A stretch of DNA of 64,000 nt from Alteromonadales bacterium alter-6D02 (GCA_002835545.1 PIZK01000007.1:48501-112500); one strand, 5' to 3'; shown: positions 18,538-29,503, counted from the first letter of the stretch. Notes: generated by a model from the sequence alone, not told the origin. Program-made: numbers and translations.

Positions 18538-19122
18538 ATGGCGTTCGAACTTCCAGCGTTACCATATGCAATTGATGCATTAGCACCACACATTTCACAA
18601 GAAACTTTAGAGTTTCACCACGGTAAACACCATGCAACTTACGTTGCTAAACTTAACGGTTTAATCGAAGGTACTGACCTTGAGAGCAAATCACTAGAAG
18701 AAATCGTTAAGACTTCTGAAGGTGGCGTTTTCAACAATGCAGCACAAATCTGGAACCACACATTTTACTGGAACAGCCTAAGCCCTAATGGCGGCGGCGA
18801 GCCAACAGGCGCTCTAAGTGATGCAATCAATGCTACTTTCGGTTCTTTCGAAGAGTTCGTTGCAGCGTTTAATGACAAAGCAGTTAACAACTTTGGCTCA
18901 AGCTGGACTTGGTTAGTAAAAAATGCTGACGGTAGCCTAGCAATCGTTAATACGAGCAATGCTGCAACACCGTTAACAGACGAAGGTGTTACACCGCTAA
19001 TGACTGTTGACCTATGGGAACATGCTTACTACATTGATTACCGCAATGTACGCCCTAACTACCTAAACGGTTTTTGGGCATTAGTTAACTGGGAATTTGC
19101 TGCTGCAAACTTCGCTGGCTAA
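18538..19122 (+). CDS. sodB: Iron superoxide dismutase
   Basis: Cytoplasmic Fe-dependent dismutase of superoxide. The 194-aa protein starts [14 protein letters not shown] and has metal ligands in LEFHHGKHH, the NHTFYW His and [13 protein letters not shown] (Asp and His). The pattern fits FeSOD rather than MnSOD. The start ATG has an excellent AGGAG ribosome site (18525-18530). A terminator follows at 19183. Confidence 0.97.
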   Translation: MAFELPALPYAIDALAPHISQETLEFHHGKHHATYVAKLNGLIEGTDLESKSLEEIVKTSEGGVFNNAAQIWNHTFYWNSLSPNGGGEPTGALSDAINATFGSFEEFVAAFNDKAVNNFGSSWTWLVKNADGSLAIVNTSNAATPLTDEGVTPLMTVDLWEHAYYIDYRNVRPNYLNGFWALVNWEFAAANFAG

Positions 19123-19433
19123 GCTAAACCTAATTAACTAACACCTTTTTTATAACAAAAAAGAATTAGTTAGCACCTTGACAAAGAGTCCTTAATGGAC
19201 TCTTTTTTATTGTCAATTTTTTGACCGTTTCATCCCCTCCCTTTTTTACAAAAAATAAATGAAATTAATCCCCTACTGTACTTGTCTATATATGATGTAA
19301 GCAAAATTTAATTTATGAAAGTTACTGGCTTTCATTTAGTTATGAGTCTAAGTTTAATTTAAAGATAGGAAACAAATTAGTGGCTTAGTATTTAGGTCGT
19401 TTAATAAGCCATCGCAAACTCAAGGGGAATGCC
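19123..19433 (+). other. Intergenic region: sodB terminator and prkA leader
   Basis: A 311-bp region. Besides the terminator at 19183-19208 it contains a CTTTTTT/AAAAAAG hairpin just after sodB, and an ATGAAAG/CTTTCAT hairpin (19315-19321 with 19329-19335) about 100 nt before prkA. No gene is seen. Confidence 0.6.
19183..19208 (+). terminator. Rho-independent terminator of sodB
   Basis: Stem AAAGAGTCC (19183-19191) with GGACTCTTT (19197-19205), loop TTAAT, followed by T residues. Confidence 0.92.
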
Positions 19434-21356
19434 ATGTCTATATTTAATCACTACCAAGACAGATACGAAACAACAAAAGAAGAAGAGTACACCTTACAAG
19501 AGTTCTTAAGTCTCTGTAAAAAAGATAGCAGCTGTTATGCAACCGCAGCAGAACGTTTATTGCTTGCGATTGGTGAACCAGAAGTTGTTGATACTGCTAC
19601 AGACCCACGCTTAAGCCGTATTTTCTCTAACCGTGTGGTCAATCGTTACCCGGCCTTTGAAGATTTTTATGGTATGGAAGATGCCATTGACCAAATCGTC
19701 TCTTACCTTAAACACTCAGCGCAGGGTTTAGAAGAAAAGAAACAAGTCATTTACTTACTAGGTCCTGTTGGGGGCGGTAAATCATCTCTGGCTGAAAAGC
19801 TTAAAAGTTTAATGCAAAAAACCCCTATCTATCGGCTTAAAGGTTCGCCAGTTAATGACCATCCGTTATCATTATTTGACGAAAATGAAGATGGAGAGAT
19901 TTTGGCCAACGAGTACAATATACCTAAACGTTACCTAGGTACAATTATGTCACCGTGGGCGGTTAAACGTTTGCATGAATTTGGTGGTGATATCACCAAA
20001 TTTAAAGTAGTGAAAACATATCCATCCATTCTAGACCAAATTGCAGTTTCAAAAACGGAGCCCGGTGATGAGAATAACCAAGATATCTCAGCGCTTGTCG
20101 GTAAGGTCGATATTAGAAAGCTTGAGCATTACGCGCAAGACGATCCAGATGCTTACGCCTATTCCGGTGCACTTTGTCGGGCTAACCAAGGGTTAATGGA
20201 ATTTGTTGAAATGTTTAAAGCGCCGATTAAAGTATTGCACCCTCTCTTAACGGCCACGCAAGAAGGTAACTATAACGGTACAGAGGGCATATCAGCTATT
20301 CCGTTTAACGGTATCATCTTAGCTCACTCCAATGAATCTGAGTGGCAAACCTTTAAGTCGAACAAAAATAATGAAGCTTTCTTAGATCGCGTGTATATCG
20401 TGCAGGTGCCATATTGCTTACGCGTGACTGAAGAAATGAAGATTTATGATAAATTACTTCAACACTCTGAACTTGTCGACGCCCAATGTGCACCTGACAC
20501 GTTAAAAATCTTGGCACAGTTTAGTATTTTATCTCGCTTAACCGCCCCTGAGAATTCAAACATTAACTCGAAAATGCGGGTCTATGACGGTGAAACACTC
20601 AAAGATACCGATCCAAGTGCTAAGTCTTTACAAGAGTACCGCGACGCGGCTGGGGTCACTGAAGGCATGAGTGGTCTATCAACCCGCTTTGCATTTAAAA
20701 TTCTATCTCGGGTGTTTAACTTCGATCAAAACGAGATAGCAGCAAACCCGGTTCATCTATTCTATGTGTTAGAGCAACAAATTGAACGGGAACAATTTAG
20801 CGATGAAGTCAGTGAGAAATACCTTGAGCATTTAAAAGGCTACCTAATCCCGCAATACATCGAGTTTATCGGTAAAGAAATACAAACAGCCTATTTAGAG
20901 TCTTATTCTGAGTATGGTCAAAATATCTTTGATCGCTATGTTACTTATGCCGATTTTTGGATACAAGATCAAGAGTACCGCGACCCAGAAACCGGGCAAC
21001 TCTTTGATCGCAGTGCTCTTAATGAAGAACTAGAGAAAATTGAAAAACCAGCTGGGATCAGTAATCCAAAAGATTTCAGAAACGAGATTGTTAACTTTGT
21101 CTTACGCGCTAAAGCTAATAACTCAGGCAATAATCCAGCGTGGACGAGCTATGAAAAACTACGCACAGTCATTGAGAAGAAAATGTTCTCTAATACTGAG
21201 GATTTATTACCTGTTATCTCATTCAATAATAAAACGTCAGCCGATGACCAGAAAAAACATGCTGACTTCGTACAACGTATGACCGAAAAAGGCTATACAC
21301 AGAAACAAGTACGATTATTAACTGAATGGTATTTACGTGTTCGTAAGGCATCTTAA
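19434..21356 (+). CDS. prkA: PrkA family serine protein kinase (YeaG)
   Basis: The 640-aa protein matches PrkA/YeaG: an AAA-type N-terminal domain with the P-loop LLGPVGGGKSSLAEKLK (about residues 100-118) and a C-terminal kinase-like domain. In E. coli YeaG and YeaH are co-expressed under RpoS in stationary phase and nitrogen stress. It starts an apparent three-gene operon with yeaH 15 nt downstream and spoVR after that. The ATG at 19434 has AAGGGGA upstream. Confidence 0.95.
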   Translation: MSIFNHYQDRYETTKEEEYTLQEFLSLCKKDSSCYATAAERLLLAIGEPEVVDTATDPRLSRIFSNRVVNRYPAFEDFYGMEDAIDQIVSYLKHSAQGLEEKKQVIYLLGPVGGGKSSLAEKLKSLMQKTPIYRLKGSPVNDHPLSLFDENEDGEILANEYNIPKRYLGTIMSPWAVKRLHEFGGDITKFKVVKTYPSILDQIAVSKTEPGDENNQDISALVGKVDIRKLEHYAQDDPDAYAYSGALCRANQGLMEFVEMFKAPIKVLHPLLTATQEGNYNGTEGISAIPFNGIILAHSNESEWQTFKSNKNNEAFLDRVYIVQVPYCLRVTEEMKIYDKLLQHSELVDAQCAPDTLKILAQFSILSRLTAPENSNINSKMRVYDGETLKDTDPSAKSLQEYRDAAGVTEGMSGLSTRFAFKILSRVFNFDQNEIAANPVHLFYVLEQQIEREQFSDEVSEKYLEHLKGYLIPQYIEFIGKEIQTAYLESYSEYGQNIFDRYVTYADFWIQDQEYRDPETGQLFDRSALNEELEKIEKPAGISNPKDFRNEIVNFVLRAKANNSGNNPAWTSYEKLRTVIEKKMFSNTEDLLPVISFNNKTSADDQKKHADFVQRMTEKGYTQKQVRLLTEWYLRVRKAS

Positions 21357-21371
21357 GAGTAAGGAGGCGGT

Positions 21372-22640
21372 ATGGCACATTTTATCGACCGAAGACTCAA
21401 CGGTAAGAATAAAAGCTCCGTTAATCGACAACGATTTATCCGCCGACATCAACAGCAGATAAAAAAGTCGGTTGCTGACGCAATTACCAACCGCAGTGTC
21501 ACCGATACTGAGACTGGTGAAAATATTACTATTCCAACTAAAGACCTGAGTGAACCGTTTTTTCACCAAGGTCAAGGCGGCGTCAAAGAACGAGTACATC
21601 CGGGTAACGATCAGTTTCAAACCGGTGATCACATCGAGCGTCCTCAAGGTGGCGGTGGTGCAGGCAGTGGCTCAGGTGAGGCTAGTGATAGCGGAGAGGG
21701 AAAAGACGAGTTTCAATTCCAGATCTCCCGTGATGAATATTTGGATCTGCTATTTGAAGATTTGGCGCTGCCAAACCTTGAAAAAAAGCAAGTGTCGGAT
21801 ATTTTAGAACACAAAGTCGTACGTGCTGGCTTTTCCAATGTCGGGTTGCCTAATAACATTAATATAGTGCGCTCGTTAAGGAAGTCTCAAGCGCGCCGTA
21901 TAGCACTTTCGGCCGGAAAGCGCCGCGAGTTACGTGTTCTAGAGGAACGTTTAGCGCAAATTGAAGCATTATCTAGCGAAAATTCGCCTGAGAAGCAGCA
22001 GCTCTGTCGTGATATTGAAACACTCAGAAAAAAAATTGAAGCCGTTCCTTTTATTGATGATTTCGATTTACAATTTAATAACTACACAAAACAGCCCTGC
22101 CCTTCTTCAAAGGCCGTGATGTTTTGTTTAATGGACGTCTCTGGTTCGATGGACCAAGCGACCAAGGATATCGCAAAGCGGTTCTATATTTTATTGTATT
22201 TGTTTTTATCAAGAACTTATAAAACTATTGATGTCGTTTATATTAGGCACCACACTCAGGCAAAAGAAGTCGATGAGCAAGAGTTTTTTTATTCGCAAGA
22301 AACAGGCGGTACTATTGTGTCTAGTGCGTTGAAATTAATGCATGAGATACAACAAGAGCGTTACCCAACAAGTCAGTGGAATGTTTACGCTGCACAAGCG
22401 TCTGACGGCGATAACTGGGCTGATGACACCCCTCTTTGCCACAAGCTATTACAACGGGACATATTACCTAATTCACGTTACTACAGTTATATTGAAATAA
22501 CCAATAGAGCTCATCAATCACTTTGGGATGCGTATCAACGATTGGCTGGCGATAACCCGCACTTTGCTATTAAGCATATCAGCCAAATTGGAGATATTTA
22601 CCCAGTATTTAGAGAGCTATTTCAAAAAACAGTTTCATAA
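21372..22640 (+). CDS. yeaH: YeaH/YhbH family protein (DUF444)
   Basis: A 422-aa protein that begins [20 protein letters not shown], as family members do. A Gly/Ser-rich linker lies near residues 92-110. The C-terminal half carries a von Willebrand A-like domain with the MIDAS motif [11 protein letters not shown] (about residue 255). The family always travels with PrkA and SpoVR, but its biochemical role is unsettled. A strong AAGGAGG ribosome site lies between prkA and this gene. The spoVR start follows 10 nt after its stop. Confidence 0.94.
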   Translation: MAHFIDRRLNGKNKSSVNRQRFIRRHQQQIKKSVADAITNRSVTDTETGENITIPTKDLSEPFFHQGQGGVKERVHPGNDQFQTGDHIERPQGGGGAGSGSGEASDSGEGKDEFQFQISRDEYLDLLFEDLALPNLEKKQVSDILEHKVVRAGFSNVGLPNNINIVRSLRKSQARRIALSAGKRRELRVLEERLAQIEALSSENSPEKQQLCRDIETLRKKIEAVPFIDDFDLQFNNYTKQPCPSSKAVMFCLMDVSGSMDQATKDIAKRFYILLYLFLSRTYKTIDVVYIRHHTQAKEVDEQEFFYSQETGGTIVSSALKLMHEIQQERYPTSQWNVYAAQASDGDNWADDTPLCHKLLQRDILPNSRYYSYIEITNRAHQSLWDAYQRLAGDNPHFAIKHISQIGDIYPVFRELFQKTVS

Positions 22641-22650
22641 GGACAATGGT

Positions 22651-24159
22651 ATGGATATAACAAAGTCACTCGATGACAGTTCCGATTGGACCTTCGAAAA
22701 ACTAGAAGACTACCATCAAGCGATAAAAAAAGTAGCAGAGCATTATCGTCTTGATACTTATCCAAATCAGATTGAGATCATCACCTCTGAGCAAATGATG
22801 GATGCTTATTCAAGCGTTGGCATGCCTATTGGCTATAATCATTGGAGTTACGGTAAAAAGTTTATTCAAACACAACAAAGTTATCATCGCGGTCAAATGG
22901 GACTTGCCTACGAAATTGTGATTAATTCTAATCCATGTATTGCTTATTTAATGGAAGAGAACACTATGACGATGCAAGCATTGGTCATTGCCCATGCATG
23001 TTATGGTCATAACTCATTTTTTAAAAATAATTATTTATTCACTACATGGACCGACGCAGACTCAATTATTGACTATTTAGTGTTTGCCAAGAAATTCATT
23101 ATGGATTGTGAAGAAAAATATGGTATTGAAGAGGTCGAAAACCTCTTAGACTCATGCCATGCGTTAATGAACCTTGGGGTTGACCGCTACAAGCGTCCGA
23201 GCAAAATCTCAATGCATGAAGAGTTACAACGTCAACGAGACCGCGAAGAATACCTGCAATCGCAAGTTAATGACTTATGGCGCACCGTACCAACAGCTGA
23301 GAGCGACAAAGAAAAAGAGAAGAAACATTTCCCTAGCGAGCCTCAAGAAAACATTCTCTATTTTTTTGAAAAGAATGCACCACTCTTAGTTCCTTGGCAG
23401 CGCGAAGTAATAAGAATTGTAAGGAAGATTTCACAATACTTCTATCCGCAAAAACAAACCCAAGTCATGAATGAAGGCTGGGCTACTTTTTGGCACTACA
23501 CGATTTTAAATACGCTCTATGATAACAAAGTGGTTAGTGATAAATTTATTCTAGAGTTTTTGCATCATCATACCAATGTAGTTTACCAACCGCCCTACAA
23601 TAGCCCTTATTATTCTGGGATAAACCCTTATGCTTTAGGTTTTGCGATGTTCCAAGATATTCGTCGCATTTGTGAAGAGCCAACGGAAGAAGATAAGCAC
23701 TGGTTTCCTGAAATAGCTGGGAGTGATTGGCTAGAGACTTTACATTTTGCTTGTAAGAACTTTAAAGATGAAAGCTTTATCAGCCAATATCTATCACCCC
23801 ACTTAATGCGTGAAATGAAATTATTTAGTGTAGTGGATGATTCAAGTCATAACTATATTGAAGTTGATGCCATACATAATGAAATCGGTTATCAACGGAT
23901 CAGAGAAAATTTAGCCAAGCAGTATAACCTAAGTAATCTGGAGCCTAATATTCAAGTTTATGATGTGCAAGTCGATGGTGATCGCTCGATGACACTCCGC
24001 TATTATCCTCATCAAGATATACCGTTAGGCGAATCAACAAAAGAAATGCTCAAGCATTTACACCGCTTGTGGGGCTTTGAGGTTAAGTTAGAACAATGTG
24101 ATAAAGATGGGAAAATTGAGCCACTAGCCCATTGCCCTGAAACAGCAGCAATCGACTAG
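22651..24159 (+). CDS. SpoVR family protein (YcgB)
   Basis: A 502-aa SpoVR/YcgB protein with the family pattern QVMNEGWATFWHYTIL (a possible metal site with Glu and His) and NPYALGFAMFQDI. It completes the prkA-yeaH-spoVR stress cassette. The ATG at 22651 is chosen because AAGGA lies just upstream and it sits 10 nt after yeaH; a longer frame reaching back into yeaH is not needed. It converges on fadR with only 15 nt between the stop codons. Confidence 0.94.
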   Translation: MDITKSLDDSSDWTFEKLEDYHQAIKKVAEHYRLDTYPNQIEIITSEQMMDAYSSVGMPIGYNHWSYGKKFIQTQQSYHRGQMGLAYEIVINSNPCIAYLMEENTMTMQALVIAHACYGHNSFFKNNYLFTTWTDADSIIDYLVFAKKFIMDCEEKYGIEEVENLLDSCHALMNLGVDRYKRPSKISMHEELQRQRDREEYLQSQVNDLWRTVPTAESDKEKEKKHFPSEPQENILYFFEKNAPLLVPWQREVIRIVRKISQYFYPQKQTQVMNEGWATFWHYTILNTLYDNKVVSDKFILEFLHHHTNVVYQPPYNSPYYSGINPYALGFAMFQDIRRICEEPTEEDKHWFPEIAGSDWLETLHFACKNFKDESFISQYLSPHLMREMKLFSVVDDSSHNYIEVDAIHNEIGYQRIRENLAKQYNLSNLEPNIQVYDVQVDGDRSMTLRYYPHQDIPLGESTKEMLKHLHRLWGFEVKLEQCDKDGKIEPLAHCPETAAID

Positions 24160-24174
24160 TTGCACCAAGGTGTA

Positions 24175-24894
24175 TTAACGAATTGGATCAACGATATCTG
24201 TTGGTAGTCGCTCTCGCAGCGATTGCCACAGTTTGCCCGTCTTTAAGCCATAACGACGCATAGATAAAATGACCTGATCATATTCGCCTTGCTCTGCTAA
24301 GCTGATTAGTTCTTCGTAGTGGCTATCCGCTATTCTGCGTGCTTCTGGTAGTTCAAAATATAGCTTACCTACGCGACTATATAGATCTTTAAAGCCATTT
24401 AAGATTAATACGTAAATTGGGTTACCAGATGCGAACGCTAACTCATGGTGTAATTGGTAATCAAAGTTTGAGTAACCTTCACTTGAATCTTCAATATCTT
24501 TATATTGTTTTATGATCTCAACACTTTTCTCGGGTGCATTCTTCAAAGCAGCACGGATGTAGATAACTGAAACGTTAGTTCGCGCTGATAAAAGCTGATC
24601 AACAAGTTCAGGGATGCCACGTTGATCTAAACGAGCCATTGTCACTAATACATTAAGGCCCGCTGTTTCCCAGTAGTTATTTACTTTGGTCGGTTTACCA
24701 TGTTGTATTTGTAACCACCCGTCACGTGATAGTCGTTGTAATACTTCACGTAAAGTTGTACGAGTTACACCAATCAATTCAGACAGTTCACGCTCAGCTG
24801 GTAGAAAAGAACCAGGAGGGAAACGGCCAGTCCAAATAGAATCAACTAAATACTCTTCAGCAAACCCAGCTGGACTCTGTGCCTTATAAATCAT
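24175..24894 (-). CDS. fadR: Fatty acid metabolism regulator FadR
   Basis: A GntR-family regulator that senses long-chain acyl-CoA. It represses beta-oxidation genes and activates fatty acid synthesis in enterics and Vibrio. The 239-aa protein has the winged helix [20 protein letters not shown] and recognition wing [11 protein letters not shown], both almost identical to E. coli FadR, and a C-terminal ligand domain with [10 protein letters not shown]. It is divergent from nhaB, as in E. coli. The window also holds a likely regulatory target, fadD. Confidence 0.97.
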   Translation of the reverse strand: MIYKAQSPAGFAEEYLVDSIWTGRFPPGSFLPAERELSELIGVTRTTLREVLQRLSRDGWLQIQHGKPTKVNNYWETAGLNVLVTMARLDQRGIPELVDQLLSARTNVSVIYIRAALKNAPEKSVEIIKQYKDIEDSSEGYSNFDYQLHHELAFASGNPIYVLILNGFKDLYSRVGKLYFELPEARRIADSHYEELISLAEQGEYDQVILSMRRYGLKTGKLWQSLRERLPTDIVDPIR

Positions 24895-25275
24895 TTTTCA
24901 CTCAAGTTAAATCAATAAAATCTCACAGAATAATACCAGAGCTAGCCGAAATTGATACTGATTTATTAAAGCAGGTATTAATTGTGCGCGTTTAAACCTA
25001 TAGGTTGAGATTGTCTCATTAAATTGCATGATTTTTCATGATACCCCTTGCAAAATTTATAAATAAGAGTATTAATTGCGCCCGAAAATTCTTTTACGTA
25101 ATAAATAATTACCTCACTTTTATAAAAGTAGTATTTTGTCTGTTATTAAAGCGCCTTTTTATTCTTTTAAAGCGTCAATCTAAGACTATTTACTTACTTT
25201 TTTTCAAGTAATTTATTATAGAATTCTCCCCGAAATTTTTAACTAACTCAACAGGTCGCCCAAAGCGAGGAACTA
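24895..25275. other. fadR-nhaB divergent intergenic region
   Basis: 381 bp of A+T-rich DNA that must hold both promoters. It contains a perfect 14-bp palindrome ACTTTTATAAAAGT (25116-25129) and a CATGA/TCATG inverted repeat near 25028. No FadR consensus (TGGTNNNACCA) was found. Confidence 0.5.
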
Positions 25276-26871
25276 ATGTCAGTAATGCCTCTCAGTAAAG
25301 CATTTATGTTGAACTTTTTAGGAAACTCTCCTAAATGGTACAAAACTGCTATCATCACCTTTTTAATTATTAACCCAATCGTATTTTTTGCAATCAGCCC
25401 ATTTGTTGCCGGCTGGTTATTAGTTGCAGAGTTTATATTTACTCTTGCGATGGCATTAAAATGTTACCCTCTACAGCCTGGTGGCTTGTTAGCTATTCAA
25501 GCTATCGCCATAGGCATGACAACACCGGGCATGGTGCTTCATGAAATGGAAGCCAACATGGAGGTTATTCTATTATTAATCTTCATGGTTGCTGGTATCT
25601 ATTTCATGAAGGAATTATTACTTTATGTATTTACGAAGCTAATAACTAAACTCCGCTCAAAAGTTGTTCTCTCTGTTGCTTTTTGTGCTGCAGGGGCAAT
25701 CCTGTCAGCCTTCTTAGATGCATTAACCGTTATTGCGGTAATTATTAGTGTAGTGATTGGCTTTTACAGTGTTTATCATAAAGTATCGTCAGGGAAAGGT
25801 TATCATCACGATCATGACCATACCCATGATAGAGACTTCCACGAACAACATCGCCAAGATTTACAACAATTCCGTGGTTTTTTACGTAACTTATTAATGC
25901 ATGCAGGTGTTGGTACAGCACTCGGTGGTGTAATGACTAAAGTGGGTGAACCGCAAAACTTAATTATTGCAGAAAAAGCCAACTGGGAATTTATTGAATT
26001 TGCCATTCGTATGTCACCGGTGACTATTCCTGTATTTTTCTGTGGTCTTGCAACCTGTATGCTGGTTGAGAAGATGGGTTGGTTTAGCTACGGTGTTCAA
26101 CTACCAAAGAATGTATACAACGTACTTGCTGATTACGCCAAAGACCAAGATCAAAACCGTACGCAAAGAGAAACGGCAAAACTTATCATTCAAGGGATTA
26201 TTGCCCTTTGGTTAGTCATTGGTTTAGCCTTCCACTTTGCTGCCGTAGGTTTAATCGGTTTATCTGTCATCGTTTTAGCTACTGCCTTTAATGGCGTTAC
26301 CGAAGAGCACGCGCTTGGTAAAGCGTTTGAAGAGGCACTCCCCTTCACCGCATTACTCGGTGTATTCTTTGCTGTCGTGGCTGTAATCATCGATCAAGGG
26401 TTATTTACACCGGTGATTAATTGGGTATTGACCTACGAAGGGACAACTCAAATGGTGATGTTCTATATGGCAAACGGCCTCTTATCAATGGTTAGTGATA
26501 ACGTATTTGTTGGTACTGTATACATTGAACAGATCTCTACAGCGCTTAAAAATGGACAAATTACCCGCGATCAATTCGATATGTTAGCCGTAGCTATCAA
26601 CACAGGTACAAATTTACCAAGTGTTGCTACGCCTAATGGTCAAGCTGCCTTCTTATTCTTATTAACCTCTGCATTAGCACCGTTAATTCGCTTAAGTTAC
26701 GGTCGTATGGTATTTATGGCTTTACCATACACTATCGTGTTATCAATCGTTGGTTTCTTAATGATTCAATCTGGTTTCTTAGATGACATGACAGCATATT
26801 ACTATGATGCGGGTTTAATCCATCATCACAGTGCCAGTGAGGTGTCTGATAGTTCTTCTGGCGGCCATTAA
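25276..26871 (+). CDS. nhaB: Na+/H+ antiporter NhaB
   Basis: A polytopic inner-membrane sodium/proton antiporter that exports Na+, suited to a marine lifestyle. The 531-aa protein has about a dozen hydrophobic segments, a family-typical [14 protein letters not shown] loop and a cytoplasmic His-rich stretch ([16 protein letters not shown]). The ATG is preceded by GCGAGGA. The C-terminus is also His-rich. Gene order fadR-nhaB-dsbB is the same as in E. coli. Confidence 0.97.
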   Translation: MSVMPLSKAFMLNFLGNSPKWYKTAIITFLIINPIVFFAISPFVAGWLLVAEFIFTLAMALKCYPLQPGGLLAIQAIAIGMTTPGMVLHEMEANMEVILLLIFMVAGIYFMKELLLYVFTKLITKLRSKVVLSVAFCAAGAILSAFLDALTVIAVIISVVIGFYSVYHKVSSGKGYHHDHDHTHDRDFHEQHRQDLQQFRGFLRNLLMHAGVGTALGGVMTKVGEPQNLIIAEKANWEFIEFAIRMSPVTIPVFFCGLATCMLVEKMGWFSYGVQLPKNVYNVLADYAKDQDQNRTQRETAKLIIQGIIALWLVIGLAFHFAAVGLIGLSVIVLATAFNGVTEEHALGKAFEEALPFTALLGVFFAVVAVIIDQGLFTPVINWVLTYEGTTQMVMFYMANGLLSMVSDNVFVGTVYIEQISTALKNGQITRDQFDMLAVAINTGTNLPSVATPNGQAAFLFLLTSALAPLIRLSYGRMVFMALPYTIVLSIVGFLMIQSGFLDDMTAYYYDAGLIHHHSASEVSDSSSGGH

Positions 26872-26896
26872 TTTGTGACCCCTAATAAAATCTAAT

Positions 26897-26924
26897 AAAA
26901 AAGCGCCTATAAGGCGCTTTTTTT
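26897..26924 (+). terminator. Rho-independent terminator of nhaB
   Basis: Stem AAAAAAGCGCC (26897-26907) with GGCGCTTTTTT (26913-26923), loop TATAA, ending in a T-run. Confidence 0.93.
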
Positions 26925-27014
26925 ATGGCAGGTGTGGTAATCTTTATGTTGAAAAAAGTACACAAATTTACTATTTAACAGCCAAATTAATCAATTCCAT
27001 ATTTTAAGAACCCT

Positions 27015-27539
27015 ATGCTCAATTATCTCAACAACATGACCACCCAACGTTTACCTTGGTTAGTCCTAGCCGCCATTGCAATTGTATTTGAAGTTATCGC
27101 TCTTTACTTTCAGTATGGTATGGGCTTGGGCCCCTGTGTGATGTGTATTTACCAACGTACTGCTATTTTAGGTATCGCGATTGCGGGCTTAATTGGTTCC
27201 ATTGCACCACAATATTTCATCATTCGTTTAGCTGGATTTAGCATCTGGGGGTATAGCACAATCAAAGGGTTGCTAATCGCCCTTGAACATGTCGATATTC
27301 AAATTAACCCATCACCGTTCTTCAGTTGTGCATTTAGGCCCGACTTTCCAAGCTGGCTACCCTTAGATGAAATGCTGCCTTTTTTCTTCAGAGTTGACGG
27401 TGATTGTGCCGCCATTACATGGCAATGGTTAGGCTGGTCAATGTCTCAGTGGATGGTAGTGATATTCAGTGGCTTTACAATTGCACTAACCGTTGTGGTC
27501 TTAAACCGCTTGCGACCAAGCAATCAGTTTTTAATTTAA
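27015..27539 (+). CDS. dsbB: Disulfide bond formation protein B
   Basis: An inner-membrane quinone reductase that re-oxidises periplasmic DsbA. The 174-aa protein has four transmembrane helices, the first redox pair in GPCVMCIYQR (about residues 40-43) and the second pair of cysteines in the periplasmic loop (FFSCAFRPD and GDCAAITW). All four essential cysteines are present. Length and motifs are typical; it follows nhaB. Confidence 0.96.
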   Translation: MLNYLNNMTTQRLPWLVLAAIAIVFEVIALYFQYGMGLGPCVMCIYQRTAILGIAIAGLIGSIAPQYFIIRLAGFSIWGYSTIKGLLIALEHVDIQINPSPFFSCAFRPDFPSWLPLDEMLPFFFRVDGDCAAITWQWLGWSMSQWMVVIFSGFTIALTVVVLNRLRPSNQFLI

Positions 27540-27551
27540 ACATGATGACGA

Positions 27552-27579
27552 CCTAAGCCAAACGCCCTTTTGGCTTAGG
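27552..27579. terminator. Strong hairpin between convergent dsbB and ycgN
   Basis: CCTAAGCCAAA (27552-27562) pairs with TTTGGCTTAGG (27569-27579). There is no long T-run on either strand, so it is a likely transcript end or RNA-stabilising hairpin rather than a textbook terminator. Confidence 0.5.
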
Positions 27580-27595
27580 ATATATACAAGCTACT

Positions 27596-28045
27596 TTAAG
27601 GCTCAAACTGCAGCGGCCAGTAAACAACATGATCTTCTAAATCTCCAGCTTGCTTTTCATCAATCACTTTACCTCTAACAGATTGCCCTAAGCGATGCAT
27701 TTCTTTCGCTGAACCCACAATCAGAGGGTGCCAGCTAGGTAGTTCTTTACCCTCGTCTAACAAACGATAAGCGCAACTTGCTGGCAACCAACCAAAGCTA
27801 TCGCGATTAGCTAAAGTTACTTTAAAACAATCAGGAACTAACTTAAAACGGTTAGCATAGTTCTTACATTGACCTGACTTTGTGTTGAGTTGACTACAAG
27901 CAACGTTGGTAAAAAACAGCTCGTCTGTTTCATCGTCGATGACTTTATTGAGGCAACATTTGCCACAGCCATCGCATAACCGCTCCCATTCTAGTTCGGT
28001 CATCTGTTCTAATGTTTTATGTTGCCAATAATTCTGCTGCGCCAT
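27596..28045 (-). CDS. ycgN: YcgN family cysteine-cluster protein (UPF0260)
   Basis: A 149-aa protein with the cysteine cluster DGCGKCCLNK, VACSQL and GQCKNY typical of the YkgJ/YcgN metal-cluster family, followed by VPDCFKVT and ASCAYRLLD. The biochemical role is unknown; the cysteines suggest Fe-S or zinc binding. It lies downstream of the transglycosylase and ycgL in the ycgL/ycgN neighbourhood next to minCDE known from E. coli. Confidence 0.92.
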   Translation of the reverse strand: MAQQNYWQHKTLEQMTELEWERLCDGCGKCCLNKVIDDETDELFFTNVACSQLNTKSGQCKNYANRFKLVPDCFKVTLANRDSFGWLPASCAYRLLDEGKELPSWHPLIVGSAKEMHRLGQSVRGKVIDEKQAGDLEDHVVYWPLQFEP

Positions 28046-28123
28046 GTCACCACCACTCTACGTTCTTTGGGGTAGCTTATAACAGAATTTTAAAAGGAGT
28101 ACTAATTTATCACTCAAATTTGC

Positions 28124-29092
28124 TTATTTGATATCCATAAATTTGATTCGATCTGAAAGTAAGGCAACCGCAAGTGCCTTACGTTCAGACCCTCCCCAAG
28201 CAGTGAGGTAATCAAAATTTTGATAAGTTAAATATAAGCGTCCCTTTTCACCATCAAGGGAACGTAAACGGGCTTTAAGTGATACTTGTGGTAACTTGCG
28301 ACCGTCATATCGAATTACACCAAGTTCATCCCATTGCTCTAACGTTCGATACTGATTACTAGCTAAAATCGAACGATTCGCCTGTTTAGCCAAGCGAACT
28401 TGTCTACCCCAAGTATATTGCTTATCCCACCCTTCCAAGGAAAGGTAATTGGCCGTTGACGCTAAACTGTCAGCTAAAGAGCCCCAAACATTTACAACAC
28501 CATCATCAAAGTCAGTATACCCTTTTAAATACTGAGTTGGAGATAAGTTCAACAGGCCGACCCTACCTTGTTTGGTTGTTTGCAATTGTTGGTGGCTAAG
28601 TTCATTGGTAGCTAACAGTTTAATGACACTCGCAACATTTTCAATATTGCTCGGGGATTGTTCCTGATAAGCGAGTGAGGTGACAACGGACATCGCGTTA
28701 TAAAGATTAAATTGCTGTGAAAAGTTGGTTTCGATTCCCCACAGAGCAATGAGGAACCTTGGTTGAACGCCAAAACGTTGTTCTATATTAGCTAACAATT
28801 CGCGATGTTGTGTAAATAGTTGACGTGCCCGAGCAACGATATCTTGAGTAACCAGAGTTGGTAGGTACTCTTCCAGTGATACAGGTTGGCTCTTTTCATG
28901 CGAAGCCATTGTCGTACTGCGAAATAACTTTGCCTGTTGGAAGGCCAACTTGACCTGTGAAGGAGCAATCGATTGCTTTAACAAATCACTTTCAAGATCA
29001 GTTAAAAATGCTTTATAAGAAAGCGGACTTTGACCTTGAGCAGCTAAGGTACTAGAAAAAATCAGTGTAGATAAAACAACGCTTTTGAGCAT
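28124..29092 (-). CDS. Lytic murein transglycosylase (SLT/MltB-type)
   Basis: A 322-aa periplasmic enzyme with a signal peptide (residues 1-19) and a lysozyme-like domain. The catalytic Glu lies in LIALWGIETNFSQ, followed by ATNELSHQQL, QYLKGYTDFDDG and WGSLADSLASTANYL, as in MltB-like transglycosylases. It cleaves peptidoglycan glycan strands to 1,6-anhydro ends. There is no lipobox, so it is probably soluble. It sits between ycgL and ycgN, 25 nt after ycgL. Confidence 0.92.
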   Translation of the reverse strand: MLKSVVLSTLIFSSTLAAQGQSPLSYKAFLTDLESDLLKQSIAPSQVKLAFQQAKLFRSTTMASHEKSQPVSLEEYLPTLVTQDIVARARQLFTQHRELLANIEQRFGVQPRFLIALWGIETNFSQQFNLYNAMSVVTSLAYQEQSPSNIENVASVIKLLATNELSHQQLQTTKQGRVGLLNLSPTQYLKGYTDFDDGVVNVWGSLADSLASTANYLSLEGWDKQYTWGRQVRLAKQANRSILASNQYRTLEQWDELGVIRYDGRKLPQVSLKARLRSLDGEKGRLYLTYQNFDYLTAWGGSERKALAVALLSDRIKFMDIK

Positions 29093-29117
29093 ATTATCCC
29101 TCTAAAACAAACATGTT

Positions 29118-29384
29118 TTATTTTTGATTCTGTTTAAATTCCTTCAATAAGTCAACTTCTGGTGGTGGCAATTGCAGGTAAAAACCTTGTTCTCTTATTT
29201 TTGCCATCACTTTCGCTTTATCTGCAATGGCTAAATCACGCTTTTGTAAAGGGACTAACATCACGAATTTTGGCCGACCAAACGTTTGTAATAATTGTTT
29301 AGGCACGGGAGAAAAATCATCTCTTTTCTCAATATAGAGATAGGTATCTGCTTTTTTCGAACTTTTATAAATTGCGACTATCAT
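29118..29384 (-). CDS. ycgL: YcgL domain protein
   Basis: An 88-aa cytoplasmic protein that begins MIVAIYKSSKKADTYLYIEK and continues VPKQLLQTFGRP, the YcgL (UPF0745) signature. Its function is not established. It is divergent from minCDE and precedes the lytic transglycosylase gene, a conserved arrangement in gammaproteobacteria. Confidence 0.94.
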   Translation of the reverse strand: MIVAIYKSSKKADTYLYIEKRDDFSPVPKQLLQTFGRPKFVMLVPLQKRDLAIADKAKVMAKIREQGFYLQLPPPEVDLLKEFKQNQK

Positions 29385-29503
29385 TGTTTAGTAAAAACCT
29401 GTGTGAACGACTTGCTAACTGGTATCCGAGAATATAACATGAGCAACACTAAAACATAATGAATAATAGTGTTTGTTCGATATTTTTTCAGGACTACTCA
29501 TCA

